Numbered from the stretch's first letter, positions 27,237 to 36,067 are shown. The stretch is DNA of 64,000 bases from Candidatus Amarolinea dominans (GCA_016719785.1 JADJYJ010000001.1:558001-622000); one strand, 5' to 3'. Translations and numbers: made by a program. Notes: generated by a model from the sequence alone, not told the origin.

Positions 27237-28244
27237 ATGTCACATAACCACGGCGTCATCCGTCTGCAAGTCAGCCCGGCGCAAATCTACGTTGGGCGCT
27301 ATGAAGCGCTGCCCTATCCCAATCTGACTCCTGCGCAGGAGTTTGTGTTCGAGGTGGCTATTCTGGCCGCCGCGCCGGTGACGATCAGCGATGTGTTGTT
27401 TCAAATCTACAGCGGCAGCCAACTGCTGAGCGAGCGACGCCGCAACGGCCGCAGCTTGGCGCGCCTGATCGGCGAGGAGTTCCCGGTGCGGGTTGTGCCG
27501 GGCGAAGGGCTGGCCTTGCGCCGCTGTTACTTCTGGGAACCAGGACTGGAAAAACTGACTCAGGTCTTCATCACGGTGACCGCGCGCACAGAGGATGGCG
27601 CCGAACAGCAGGCCGCCTGGGGCGCACCCCTGCTGATCTATGAGCAGACGGTGGACTTGCGCCTGCCTTTTCGCGACACCTGGTGGACTATCATGGGCAA
27701 TGACTGGACCGACCTGCACAAGGGTGAGCCGATCAGCCAGCCCTTTGCGCTTGATTTTGCCCGCCTGGGGCCGGACAACGGCACATTCCGCGGCAGTGGC
27801 CTGGCGCTCGCAGATCATTACAGCTTTGGAGAGCCGGTGCTGGCGCCGGCTGACGGCGAGGTGGTCATTCTCACGGCTGACATGCCGGACAATCCGCCCG
27901 GCACACCGCCGCAACTGCGTGATCTGCGTGAGGATCCACGGCGGTCGTTTGGCAATGCGCTCTTCATTGCCCACAATGACCACGAGTTTAGTTTTCTGGC
28001 GCACCTGCAGGCCGGTTCGATCAGCGTGCCGACTGGCGCCACGGTGGCGCGAGGACAGGAGATTGCGCGCTGCGGCAATTCCGGGCTTTCGCCCGGCCCC
28101 CATCTGCACTACCACCTGCAAAATGGCCCCAATCTCTATGTGGATCAGGGCGTTCCGGTACAGTTTGGCCGCTTTCGGGTCACCGGCGACATGGTCGAGC
28201 GCAGCGCCATCCCCACGCGGCTGATTGTGACGCCGGTAGACTGA
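27237..28244 (+). CDS. M23-family (LytM-like) peptidase domain protein
   Basis: A 335-residue protein. The N-terminal half is a beta-rich domain without a signal peptide (VSPAQIYVGRYEALPYP, EFVFEVAILAAAPVTIS). The C-terminal half is an M23 metallopeptidase-like domain: DHYSFGEPVLAPADGEV, FGNALFIAHNDHEFSFLAHL, VARGQEIARCGNSG and PGPHLHYHLQN. The H-x-H of the last motif and the Asp/His of DHYSFG are the expected zinc ligands of the subfamily with Y-x-x-Y-G-x-P-V. Family role: cleavage of peptidoglycan peptide cross-bridges. Absence of a visible export signal is odd for that role. The start follows GCGAGGCG. Confidence 0.82.
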   Translation: MSHNHGVIRLQVSPAQIYVGRYEALPYPNLTPAQEFVFEVAILAAAPVTISDVLFQIYSGSQLLSERRRNGRSLARLIGEEFPVRVVPGEGLALRRCYFWEPGLEKLTQVFITVTARTEDGAEQQAAWGAPLLIYEQTVDLRLPFRDTWWTIMGNDWTDLHKGEPISQPFALDFARLGPDNGTFRGSGLALADHYSFGEPVLAPADGEVVILTADMPDNPPGTPPQLRDLREDPRRSFGNALFIAHNDHEFSFLAHLQAGSISVPTGATVARGQEIARCGNSGLSPGPHLHYHLQNGPNLYVDQGVPVQFGRFRVTGDMVERSAIPTRLIVTPVD

Positions 28245-28332
28245 GGCACGCCCGGCGCCGGTGAGCGCGGCAGGCACATAGTGATCGGCGCACGCCGATT
28301 GGACGATGAAAAGCGTGAAGGGAGAAGTAAAG

Positions 28333-28812
28333 ATGGCGACTGGTGATTCTCGAAACGGAAATGGCGCCGACGCAGCCACAGGTGACGGCGGCATCCAAAC
28401 CGTGGTGACAGAAAAGGACATGCAGAGCCTGCGTGCCCTCGAAGGCAAACTACTGACTACCCTGACCCTGTGGGAGGACTCGCTGGCGTATGGCGATGAA
28501 GATGAGGTCGTGCCAGAGACTGAGCGGATCTTCTTCGACTGCGATCTCTACCTTGCCGATCGGCAACTGCTCGAAGTCTACGGCGCCAGCGCGTATTTCG
28601 ATCCGGACGGCGAGCCATTGCAAGGGATGGAGGTCATCACGGAAGCGTTGGGCGAACTGGCCGAGGGCGGCAACGTGGTGGCTGAGGTGGGCAGCGACGC
28701 CGAAGATGGCCTGGTGCTGGTGTTTGCCGCCGATGATGAGGCCACCATGATTATGGCGGTCAGCGGCTGGGTGCTGAGCACCTGGGATGAACTACCCGAC
28801 TACGATGAGTGA
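28333..28812 (+). CDS. Uncharacterised small acidic protein (159 aa)
   Basis: A 159-residue, very acidic protein with no Cys-rich or membrane segments apart from single Cys residues near FFDCDLYLAD. It contains a mixed alpha/beta region (LRALEGKLLTTLTLWEDSL, RQLLEVYGASAYFDPDG) and a hydrophobic C-terminal strand (TMIMAVSGWVLSTWDELP). The ATG at 28333 is preceded by AAGGGAGAAG. Its stop overlaps the start of the aminotransferase gene (ATGAGTGA at 28805), so translation is coupled. I recognise no family; it may be a companion of the enzyme. Confidence 0.6.
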   Translation: MATGDSRNGNGADAATGDGGIQTVVTEKDMQSLRALEGKLLTTLTLWEDSLAYGDEDEVVPETERIFFDCDLYLADRQLLEVYGASAYFDPDGEPLQGMEVITEALGELAEGGNVVAEVGSDAEDGLVLVFAADDEATMIMAVSGWVLSTWDELPDYDE

Positions 28813-30085
28813 GGCGATGCCAGCGGACTCTGCTCTCGATCATGTGTCCCGCGTGTGGGCGCGCAGCGCGTCCATCCTGGTAGATCGGGGCGAAGGCGCC
28901 TGGCTCTATGACATGGATGGGCGCCGTTATCTCGATTTTACCTGCGGCATTGGGGTGACCAACACCGGTCACTGCCACCCCACGGTCGTGGCGGCCGCGC
29001 AGGCGCAGGTTGCCCGCCTGATTCACGGCCAGGCCAACATCGTCTATCATCGCCCCATGCTTGATCTGATCGAGGCCTTGCTGCCGGTTGTGCCGGCTGG
29101 GCTGGACACCTTTTTCTTTTCCAACAGCGGCGCCGAGGCAGTGGAGGGCAGTTTCAAGCTGGCGCGCCAGGCGAGCGGCCGCCCGAATCTGATCGTTTTT
29201 CAGGGCAGCTTTCATGGCCGCACCGTGGGCGCCATGTCGTTGACCACCTCCAAGACAACCTATCGCGCCGGCTATCAGCCATTGATGGCCGGCGTGTTCG
29301 TGGCGCCGTTCCCCTACGCCTATCAATTGGGCCTTAGCCCGGCCGCAGCCGTGGAGTTTGCCCTGCGCCAGCTTGAGTTGATTCTGCACTCGCAGACCGC
29401 GCCCTCAGAAACGGCCGCAATCCTCGTCGAGCCAATTTTGGGCGAAGGCGGCTACGTCGTTCCGCCGGACGGTTTTCTGCAAGGGCTGCGCCAGATCTGT
29501 GACCGTGAGGGCATTTTGCTGATCCTGGACGAGGTGCAGAGCGGCTTTGGGCGCACGGGGCGCTTCTTCGCAGCTGAACACTGGGGCGTCGTGCCCGACA
29601 TCCTGGTGATGGCGAAGGGGATGGCCTCCGGCTTCCCGTTGAGCGGGATTGTGGCGCGGCGCGAGACCATGGCCCGCTGGCCGGTTGGAGCGCACGGCGG
29701 CACCTTTGGCGGTAATGCGGTCGCCTGCGCCGCCGCTACCGCCACCATCGAGGTCATTCAGTCCGAGGGGCTGTTGGCCAACGCCCAGGCGCGCGGGGAG
29801 CAGTTGCGCGACGGGTTGAGCGAGTTACAGGGACGTTTCCCGGCCATTGGCGACGTGCGCGGGCTGGGGTTGATGGTGGCCACCGAATTCACGCGGCAGG
29901 GTCGGCCCGATGCGGCCCTGGCCCAGGCGGCGACCAGGGCGGCCCTGGCGCGCGGCCTGCTCCTGCTCACCTGCGGCACCTGGGGCAATGTGGTGCGCTG
30001 GATTCCGCCGCTCATTGTCAGCGCCGCGCAGATTGACAGCGCCCTGCACACCTTCGCCGACACGCTGGCGAGTGCGTCCGCTTGA
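28805..30085 (+). CDS. Class III PLP aminotransferase (GABA/putrescine/ornithine type)
   Basis: A 426-residue pyridoxal-phosphate enzyme. Landmarks are DFTCGIGVTNTGHCHP, FFSNSGAEAVEGSFKLAR, FQGSFHGRTVGAMS, ILVEPILGEGGY, LILDEVQSGFGRTG with the PLP-contact Asp, and VMAKGMASGFPLS with the Schiff-base Lys. These define class III omega-aminotransferases such as GabT, acetylornithine and putrescine aminotransferases. Flanking polyamine transporters and an aldehyde dehydrogenase favour a GABA or putrescine substrate, by inference. Translation is probably coupled to the upstream small acidic protein. It faces the aldehyde dehydrogenase gene convergently with only 36 bp between. Confidence 0.92.
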   Translation: MSEAMPADSALDHVSRVWARSASILVDRGEGAWLYDMDGRRYLDFTCGIGVTNTGHCHPTVVAAAQAQVARLIHGQANIVYHRPMLDLIEALLPVVPAGLDTFFFSNSGAEAVEGSFKLARQASGRPNLIVFQGSFHGRTVGAMSLTTSKTTYRAGYQPLMAGVFVAPFPYAYQLGLSPAAAVEFALRQLELILHSQTAPSETAAILVEPILGEGGYVVPPDGFLQGLRQICDREGILLILDEVQSGFGRTGRFFAAEHWGVVPDILVMAKGMASGFPLSGIVARRETMARWPVGAHGGTFGGNAVACAAATATIEVIQSEGLLANAQARGEQLRDGLSELQGRFPAIGDVRGLGLMVATEFTRQGRPDAALAQAATRAALARGLLLLTCGTWGNVVRWIPPLIVSAAQIDSALHTFADTLASASA

Positions 30086-30121
30086 GGGGCGCCGAAGCGC
30101 CCTTCGACGCCTCCCGATCGC

Positions 30122-31582
30122 TCAGCCGTACCAGCCGATGCGCTCCTCGTTGAGATTGATGTACACCTGCTTGGTTTCCAGGTATTCCTCCGCGCCCCAG
30201 GGGCCTAGTTCACGGCCAAAGCCTGACATCTTGTAGCCACCCCACGGCGCTTCCACGTAGGTTGGCTGCATGTGGTTGACCCAGACGATGCCCGCGCGCA
30301 GGGCTTTGACGGTGCGCAGCGCTTTGAAGATGTCGCGCGTCCACACCGCGGCGGCCAGGCCGTAGTAGGTGTCGTTGGCCAGGCGCAGGGCCTCGGCCTC
30401 GTCATCGAAGGGGATGACGGACATCACCGGCCCAAAAATTTCCTCACGCGCGATGGTCATAGAATTGTCCACATCGAAGAAAATGGTCGGTTGCACGAAG
30501 TAGCCGGGGCCTAGATCGGTCAGGCGACCGCCGCCGCTGGCCACGCGCGCGCCCTCGCGCCGACCGATGTCGAGATAATGGTTCACCCGCGCCAGTTGTT
30601 CCGCGCTGACCAGCGGCCCCATCTTGGTGTCGCGATCCAGGCCGGGACCTACCTTGATGCCCTTGGCCTTCTCCACCATCGCCTCGATGAAGTCCTTGTA
30701 GATGCTGCGCGCCACCAGCACGCGACTGCCCGCGGAACAGACCTCGCCCTGGTTGATGAAGACGCCGAACAGGGCGCCGTCCACGGCCGCCGCGAAATCA
30801 GCGTCCGCAAAGAAGATGTTGGGCGACTTGCCGCCCAGCTCCAGGGTCACGCGTTTGAGGGTTGGCGCTGCGTTCTTCATGATCAGCTTGCCCACCTCTT
30901 GCGAGCCAGTGAAGGCAATTTTGTCCACGGCCGGGTGCTCGACGATGGCCGCGCCCGCCTCGCCAAAGCCGGTGACGATGTTGACCACGCCCGGCGGCAG
31001 ACCCACCTGCTCGAACGCGGCTGCCAGTTCCAACGCGGTGAGCGGCGTCTGCTCGGCCGGCTTGAGCACGGTGGTGCAGCCGGCGCAGAGGGCGGGGGCC
31101 AATTTCCAGGCCGCCATCAGCAGGGGGTAGTTCCAGGGGATGATCTGGCCGGCGACGCCGATCGGTTCCTTGAGCGTGAAAACCAGGGCATTGTCCGGCA
31201 CCTGCAGCACCTGCCCGGTGATCTTGGTGGCCAGGCCGCCGTAATACTCGAAACAGGTTGCCACGTCGTTCATGTCGTATTCGGACTCGACGATGGGCTT
31301 GCCGGAATCCAGGGTCTCCAGTTCGGCCAGGCGAGCGGCGTTGTCGCGCACCCACTGGCTCAGGCGGAAGAGGATGCGCCCGCGCTCCTGCGCGGTGGTC
31401 CCTCGCCACGGGCCGTCGTCGAACGCGGCGCGGGCCGCGACCACGGCGCGGTTGACATCGGCCGCGCCGGCCGCGGGCGCAGTGGCGATTACTTCGGCTG
31501 TGGCCGGATTCAGTACGTCGAACCGGCGGCCGGCCTCGGCATCCACCCATTCACCGTTGATGAACATCTGGTAGTCTCGCAT
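30122..31582 (-). CDS. NAD-dependent aldehyde dehydrogenase (betaine/gamma-aminobutyraldehyde type)
   Basis: A 486-residue aldehyde dehydrogenase. It has FINGEWVDAEAG, IIPWNYPLLMAAWKLAPALCAG, the Glu motif VTLELGGKSPN, the catalytic Cys segment FINQGEVCSAGSR, and EEIFGPVMSV. The closest family style is betaine aldehyde / gamma-aminobutyraldehyde dehydrogenases, which oxidise amino-aldehydes to the acid with NAD(P)+. It lies downstream in the same direction as the second polyamine transporter, matching the ydcSTUV-patD order known in E. coli. The ATG at 31582 has AAGGAG about ten bases upstream; the frame extends to 31606 without a site. Confidence 0.93.
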   Translation of the reverse strand: MRDYQMFINGEWVDAEAGRRFDVLNPATAEVIATAPAAGAADVNRAVVAARAAFDDGPWRGTTAQERGRILFRLSQWVRDNAARLAELETLDSGKPIVESEYDMNDVATCFEYYGGLATKITGQVLQVPDNALVFTLKEPIGVAGQIIPWNYPLLMAAWKLAPALCAGCTTVLKPAEQTPLTALELAAAFEQVGLPPGVVNIVTGFGEAGAAIVEHPAVDKIAFTGSQEVGKLIMKNAAPTLKRVTLELGGKSPNIFFADADFAAAVDGALFGVFINQGEVCSAGSRVLVARSIYKDFIEAMVEKAKGIKVGPGLDRDTKMGPLVSAEQLARVNHYLDIGRREGARVASGGGRLTDLGPGYFVQPTIFFDVDNSMTIAREEIFGPVMSVIPFDDEAEALRLANDTYYGLAAAVWTRDIFKALRTVKALRAGIVWVNHMQPTYVEAPWGGYKMSGFGRELGPWGAEEYLETKQVYINLNEERIGWYG

Positions 31583-31628
31583 CGAAGAACACTCCTTGTG
31601 TGGCAACCTGTCGCAGACGGCTGCCGGT

Positions 31629-32429
31629 TTATTCGCCGCTGTCGCGTGTCAAGCGGTAGGAAAGCAGGATGGGAATGGAGGTCAGCGCCACGACGAACAC
31701 GGCAACCACGTTCGTGACCGGGCGCTGGCGGGGGCGCGTGAGCTGACTGAAAATCCAAATGGGCAGGGTCTCTTGTTGCCCGGCCGTAAAGGTGGTGACG
31801 ATGATCTCGTCGAAGGAAAGGGCAAAGGCCAACATGCCGCCGGCCAGCAGCGCGGTGGCGATGGCCGGCAGCACGATGTGGCGAAAAGTTTGGAAGCCGT
31901 TCGCTCCCAGGTCCATCGAAGCCTCGATCTGGCTGCGGGCTGTGCGCCGAAAGCGCGCGAGCACGTTGTTGTAGACGACGACCATGCAGAAGGTGGCATG
32001 GCCGATGACGATGGTCCAGAAACTGAACGGCACATTGAGCAGGCCGATGGCCGAGCGCATGGCAATGCCGGTGACGATGCCGGGCAGGGCGAGCGGCAGC
32101 ACCAGGAGAAAGGAAACAGCCTCGCGGCCGAAGAATTTGCTGCGATAGACGGCCGCCGCGGCCAGGGTGCCCAGGACGATGGCGATGGCCGTGGCGGTCG
32201 CGGCAACCTGGAGCGACAGAGTCAACGCCCGCCAGACGTCCGCGCGGTTCCAGGCCACGGCAAACCACTGCAGCGTCAGGCCGGGCAGGGGAAAGCGAAA
32301 GGTGGCATCGTCGGTGCTGAAGGCGTAGAGCAGGATGACGGCGAACGGGAAGTGCAGGAAGAGGATGACCGCCAGCGTGGTGAGCGTCAAGCCCCAGGGC
32401 GCGCGCGGCGTTGTGGGCCTAGAGTGCAT
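31629..32429 (-). CDS. Polyamine-type ABC transporter permease (YdcV/PotC-like)
   Basis: A 266-residue permease with six predicted helices (LTTLAVILFLHFPFAVILLYAF at the start). The EAA loop ASMDLGANGFQTFRHIVLP and ALSFDEIIVTTFTAG are typical of PotC/YdcV. The start ATG at 32429 overlaps the end of the upstream permease gene by 11 bases, so the two are translated together. It pairs with the preceding permease to form the channel of the second polyamine-type importer. Confidence 0.92.
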   Translation of the reverse strand: MHSRPTTPRAPWGLTLTTLAVILFLHFPFAVILLYAFSTDDATFRFPLPGLTLQWFAVAWNRADVWRALTLSLQVAATATAIAIVLGTLAAAAVYRSKFFGREAVSFLLVLPLALPGIVTGIAMRSAIGLLNVPFSFWTIVIGHATFCMVVVYNNVLARFRRTARSQIEASMDLGANGFQTFRHIVLPAIATALLAGGMLAFALSFDEIIVTTFTAGQQETLPIWIFSQLTRPRQRPVTNVVAVFVVALTSIPILLSYRLTRDSGE

Positions 32430-33354
32430 CGAAGGCTCCCAGGCGTCGGGCGCCAAGCAGGTAGAGGATCATGATGAGCATGGGGATCACGGTAAAGGCG
32501 GCCGCCAGGGGGATGTTGCCTGAGGTGCCTTGATGGGTGAGCACGGCCTGGCCGATGAAGTAGCTGGAGTTGCCGAGCGCGGAGGGCACCACGAAATCGC
32601 CCAGGGTGAGCGCAAAGGTGAAGATGGAGCCGGCCACGACGCCGGGCAAAACCAGCGGCAGGGTGATGAAGCGCAGGGTCTGGCGGGGCTGCGCGCCCAG
32701 GTCGCCGGAGGCTTCGAGCAGTGAACGCGGCAGGCGTTCGAGCGCGGCCTGGATGGGGAGCACCATGTACGGCAGCCAGACGTAGGTGAAAACCAGGAAC
32801 ATGCCGATGGGCGAAATGGCGAGCGCGGGCGCGCCCAGGTAGGGCAGGCTCAACAGGGCATCGAGCAGGCCGGAAAGGCCCAACTGGGCCAGGAACCAGG
32901 TCAGAATTCCTTCTTTGGCCAGGATCAGGCGCCAGGAGTAGACGCGCACGATGTAGCTTGACCAGAGCGGCATGAGCACCGCCAGGTAGAGGATGGCCTT
33001 GCCGCGGGGGGAGGCGTAGCGAGCCATGAAGTAGGCCAGGGGAAAGGCCAGCAGCGCATCGGCCAGGGTGACGGCCGCGGCCATCCCCGCGGTGCGCAGG
33101 ACGATGTCCAGGTTGGCGTGCGTCAGCAGCGAGGCGTAGGTTGACAGGGTGAACTGGCGCACGATCTGCCCGGTGAAATCATCCAGGGAGAAGAAGCTCT
33201 GCAGCAGCAGGGTACCCAGGGAGCCGAGGTAGACCACGAGCATCCACAGCAGCGCGGGGCCGAGGAGGAGCAGCAGGAACAGGCGCGGGCGCAGATAGAG
33301 AAATGTGGAGACGCGCTCCCAACGTGATGGGGAAGGAGTTGAAGGATTGAGCAT
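32419..33354 (-). CDS. Polyamine-type ABC transporter permease (YdcU/PotB-like)
   Basis: A 311-residue permease with an N-terminal helix (LFLLLLLGPALLWMLVVYLG, about residues 25-44), a long periplasmic loop, LMPLWSSYIVRVYSWRLIL (the PotB signature region) and the coupling loop ASGDLGAQPRQTLRFITLPLV. DFVVPSALGN near the end matches PotB/YdcU. It is preceded by the ATPase gene with a 21-bp gap. An upstream AAGG(A)-like site at the ATG supports the start. Confidence 0.92.
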   Translation of the reverse strand: MLNPSTPSPSRWERVSTFLYLRPRLFLLLLLGPALLWMLVVYLGSLGTLLLQSFFSLDDFTGQIVRQFTLSTYASLLTHANLDIVLRTAGMAAAVTLADALLAFPLAYFMARYASPRGKAILYLAVLMPLWSSYIVRVYSWRLILAKEGILTWFLAQLGLSGLLDALLSLPYLGAPALAISPIGMFLVFTYVWLPYMVLPIQAALERLPRSLLEASGDLGAQPRQTLRFITLPLVLPGVVAGSIFTFALTLGDFVVPSALGNSSYFIGQAVLTHQGTSGNIPLAAAFTVIPMLIMILYLLGARRLGAFDAL

Positions 33355-33375
33355 CTGGCCTTGATCCTGTCCTCG

Positions 33376-34416
33376 TCAGGCTGAAGCTACCAGGGGACGG
33401 TTATGGCTGGCATCCCAAACGCACAGCACGGCGCGCCCGCGTGCCGCCAGAACGTCCATGGACGTTGTCGTCAGATTCTGCTCGATGACGGTCAGGTCCT
33501 TGCCGCCCTCGATCTCGATCAGATAGCGGGTGTTGAGGCCCAGGTAGATCACGTCGCGCACTCGACCGGCAATGGCGCACGCGCCGTCTGGCGCCGGTTT
33601 CTCAGGCGCTTGCAGGTGAATTTTCTCCGGCCGGATGGCAAAGGTGTGGCTGGAGCCGGTCAGGCGCTGCGCCAGCGGGCCGCTGATCAGGTTGGAGGTG
33701 CCCACAAAGCCGGCCACGAAAGTGGTGGCGGGGTGTTCGTAGAGTCCGGCCGGGGAGCCGATCTGTTCGATCTTGCCGCGGTTGAAGACCGCGATGCGAT
33801 CGCTCATCGTCAGAGCTTCTTCCTGGTCGTGGGTGACGTAAACGAAGGTGATGCCCACACGCTGTTGAATGGCCTTGAGTTCGATCTGCATCTGCTGGCG
33901 CAGCTTGAGGTCGAGCGCGCCGAGCGGTTCATCGAGCAAGAGGACGCGCGGCTGGACGATGAGCGCCCGCGCCAGGGCCACGCGCTGGCGCTGGCCGCCG
34001 GAGAGCTGCGCGGGACGGCGGCGCTCCAGACCGGTCAACTGCACCAGGTCGAGCATCTGCGAGACGCGTTGGTTGCGCGTGGGTTTGGGCACTTTGCGAA
34101 TCATCAACCCATAGCCCACGTTGTCGCCCACGGTCATGTGCGGGAAGAGCGCGTAGTCTTGAAAGACGGTGTTGACATCGCGGCCGTAGGGCGGCACGCC
34201 GGCCACTTCGACCCCGTGCAATTGAATGCTGCCGGCCGTTGGCTGCTCGAAGCCCGCGATCAGACGCAGGCAGGTCGTCTTGCCTGAGCCAGAAGGGCCG
34301 AGCAGGGTGAAGAATTCGCCGTCAAGGATGTCGAGATTGAGGCGATCCACCGCCTTGACCTCGCCAAAGTAACGGCTGACATCTGTGAAGCGGACGGCTG
34401 GTATGGTGTCGTTCAT
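33376..34416 (-). CDS. Polyamine-type ABC transporter ATP-binding protein (YdcT/PotA-like)
   Basis: A 346-residue ATPase: Walker A GPSGSGKTT, Q-loop VFQDYALFPHM, signature LSGGQRQRVALARAL, Walker B LLLDEPLGALDLK and switch His FVYVTHDQEEA, with a TOBE-like C-terminal domain after residue 240 (FVAGFVGTSNLISG). It is closely related to, but distinct from, the PotA encoded at 21215. It energises the second importer. The 57-bp gap before it (towards the solute-binding protein gene) contains a perfect hairpin, which may lower its expression relative to that protein. Confidence 0.93.
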   Translation of the reverse strand: MNDTIPAVRFTDVSRYFGEVKAVDRLNLDILDGEFFTLLGPSGSGKTTCLRLIAGFEQPTAGSIQLHGVEVAGVPPYGRDVNTVFQDYALFPHMTVGDNVGYGLMIRKVPKPTRNQRVSQMLDLVQLTGLERRRPAQLSGGQRQRVALARALIVQPRVLLLDEPLGALDLKLRQQMQIELKAIQQRVGITFVYVTHDQEEALTMSDRIAVFNRGKIEQIGSPAGLYEHPATTFVAGFVGTSNLISGPLAQRLTGSSHTFAIRPEKIHLQAPEKPAPDGACAIAGRVRDVIYLGLNTRYLIEIEGGKDLTVIEQNLTTTSMDVLAARGRAVLCVWDASHNRPLVASA

Positions 34417-34425
34417 GGTTTCTCA

Positions 34426-34465
34426 GTTCCTGTAGGTCCGACCAGGAGGTCGGACCTACAGGAAC
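34426..34465 (-). terminator. Perfect hairpin inside the second polyamine operon
   Basis: GTTCCTGTAGGTCCGACC and GGTCGGACCTACAGGAAC form an 18-bp perfect stem with a 4-base loop between the solute-binding protein and ATPase genes. It can act as an attenuator or mRNA-stabilising structure; a mobile palindrome is an alternative. No T-tract follows. Confidence 0.65.
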
Positions 34466-34473
34466 GCTTCGGT

Positions 34474-35664
34474 TCAGCGGCCGCCGATGACGGCGATGTA
34501 GTTGGTCACCCATTCGTGATAGGGGACGCAGTCCTGCTTGCCGTCGCCGCAAGCGGTGGTGGGCGTGCGCCAGAAGGCGATCCGATCGAAGTTTGCCATG
34601 CCGTTGAGGTCGCAGCCGCCGTCGGTGAGCAGTGCATTGCCCTTGCATGCGTCCGGCACGGCTGGCACGGAGCCGAACCAGGCTGCCAGATCGCCCTGCA
34701 GCTTCGCATTGAGCGAATGCTCCAGCCATTTGTAGGCGCAGTTGGGATGGGCCGCGTCGATGTGCATCATCGTGGAGTCAGCCCAGCCGGTGGCGCCTTC
34801 CGCCGGCACGACGCTGGCGATGGGCTGCGTGCTGGCCTGCAGCAGGTTGACCTGGAAGGGCCAGGAACTGGCAGCCACCACACCCTGGTTGGTGAAATCG
34901 TCAATCTGCACGAAGGCATCGTGCCAGTAACGACCAACCAGTTTGCGCTGTTCGCGCAGCAGCGCCAGGGCGGCATCGAACTGCGCCCGGTTGAGGGAGT
35001 ACGGGTCCTTGATCCCCAGTTCGGGCTTGGTGGCTTTGAGGTACAGCGCCGCGTCGGCCACGTAGATCGGCCCGTCATAGGCCTGGACGCGACCCTTGTT
35101 CGACTTGCCATCGGAAAGGGTCATCTCCTCGAAGACAACCTTCCAACTGGTGGGCGCTTCTGTGAAGGCGTTGGTGTTGTACATGAGGACGTTGGGTCCC
35201 CACTGGTAGGGCACGCCGTAATGCTTACCGCCGACTGTGTGCCAGGGCGCATCCTGCAGGCGTTTGTCCACCTTGCTCCAACTGGGAATGAGGCTGATGT
35301 TGATCTCCTGGACCTTGCCTCCGGAGATCAGGCGGTTGCTGGCGTCGCCTGAGGCCGTCACCAGGTCGAACCCGCCTTCGTTCATCAGGGCGACCATCTC
35401 GTCCGAGGTGGCGGCTGTTTTGACGCTGACCATGCAGCCGGTTGCTTTTTCGAAATCGGTAACCCAATCATAACTCTTGTCGGTCTCACCTCGTTCGATG
35501 TAGCCGGCCCAGGCCACGATACTGACCGCGCCTTCACCCTGGCCGATCCCTTGCAGAGGGGCGCCGGCCTGCGGTGCGGCCTGTGGGGCGATGTTGCAGG
35601 CAGACAAGACGAGGGCAACCAACAGTAGTACCATTAGCAGCTTACGGGAAAATCGAAACGCCAT
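34474..35664 (-). CDS. Polyamine-type ABC transporter solute-binding lipoprotein (YdcS/PotD-like)
   Basis: A 396-residue lipoprotein with a signal ending LLVALVLSAC (lipobox Cys at about residue 23) and an Ala/Gln/Pro linker. The binding domain includes VSIVAWAGYIERG, CMVSVKTAATSDEMVALMNEGGFDLVTASGD and VPYQWGPNVLMYN, and a late VPYHEWVTNYI. It resembles YdcS/PotD-type binding proteins. It is the first gene of a five-gene operon ending in the aldehyde dehydrogenase. The ATG at 35664 follows AAGGAAGGAG; the open frame extends to 35763 without a site. The leader from the predicted promoter is about 210 bp long. Confidence 0.92.
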   Translation of the reverse strand: MAFRFSRKLLMVLLLVALVLSACNIAPQAAPQAGAPLQGIGQGEGAVSIVAWAGYIERGETDKSYDWVTDFEKATGCMVSVKTAATSDEMVALMNEGGFDLVTASGDASNRLISGGKVQEINISLIPSWSKVDKRLQDAPWHTVGGKHYGVPYQWGPNVLMYNTNAFTEAPTSWKVVFEEMTLSDGKSNKGRVQAYDGPIYVADAALYLKATKPELGIKDPYSLNRAQFDAALALLREQRKLVGRYWHDAFVQIDDFTNQGVVAASSWPFQVNLLQASTQPIASVVPAEGATGWADSTMMHIDAAHPNCAYKWLEHSLNAKLQGDLAAWFGSVPAVPDACKGNALLTDGGCDLNGMANFDRIAFWRTPTTACGDGKQDCVPYHEWVTNYIAVIGGR

Positions 35665-35878
35665 CGTGTACGACTCCTTCCTTAGAAATACTGAAGAACT
35701 GACCCTGACTGAAAACCCGGCCATTGACGCTGGCCCAGCGGACTTGCCTGAGAAGCACGCCATGCGAACAGACGCAGTGAGAGGTGCATCGGTTGGGGCG
35801 ATGCGCTAATGCAAAAAACGGCAGGGGACATTCGGAGAATCGAGAAGGTTTGGCGTGATCCCAAAGAGAAGTGGGGGC

Positions 35879-35907
35879 AATATAAGCGGCGTATCGGCTT
35901 TTGTCAA
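35879..35907 (-). promoter_or_regulatory. Promoter of the second polyamine operon
   Basis: On the reverse strand TTGACA (35907-35902), 17 bases, TATATT (35884-35879), 215 bp upstream of the first ATG. The long leader could hold control elements, but I see no known riboswitch. Confidence 0.7.
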
Positions 35908-35925
35908 ATTGCAGCTACTCAGTGC

Positions 35926-36006
35926 GCCGTTGCAAGAGCGATTGAAATCGCGCCTGATGGGCGTACCGCCGGGCGTCCACCTGCGTGGACGCAATGCCAG
36001 TCGGCG
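35926..36006 (-). repeat. REP-like palindromic repeat, copy B
   Basis: Reverse-orientation copy of the 26329-26408 element: the central GTCCAC/GTGGAC hairpin and the TGAAATCGCGCC end are shared with scattered substitutions. It lies just upstream of the operon promoter in the gap between the epimerase and transporter genes. Confidence 0.75.
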
Positions 36007-36067
36007 CAGGCCGACTTGGCGGCGGAACGCCCCTTCGCCCCGAATTCATTCGGCGGCTGAATAGTGC

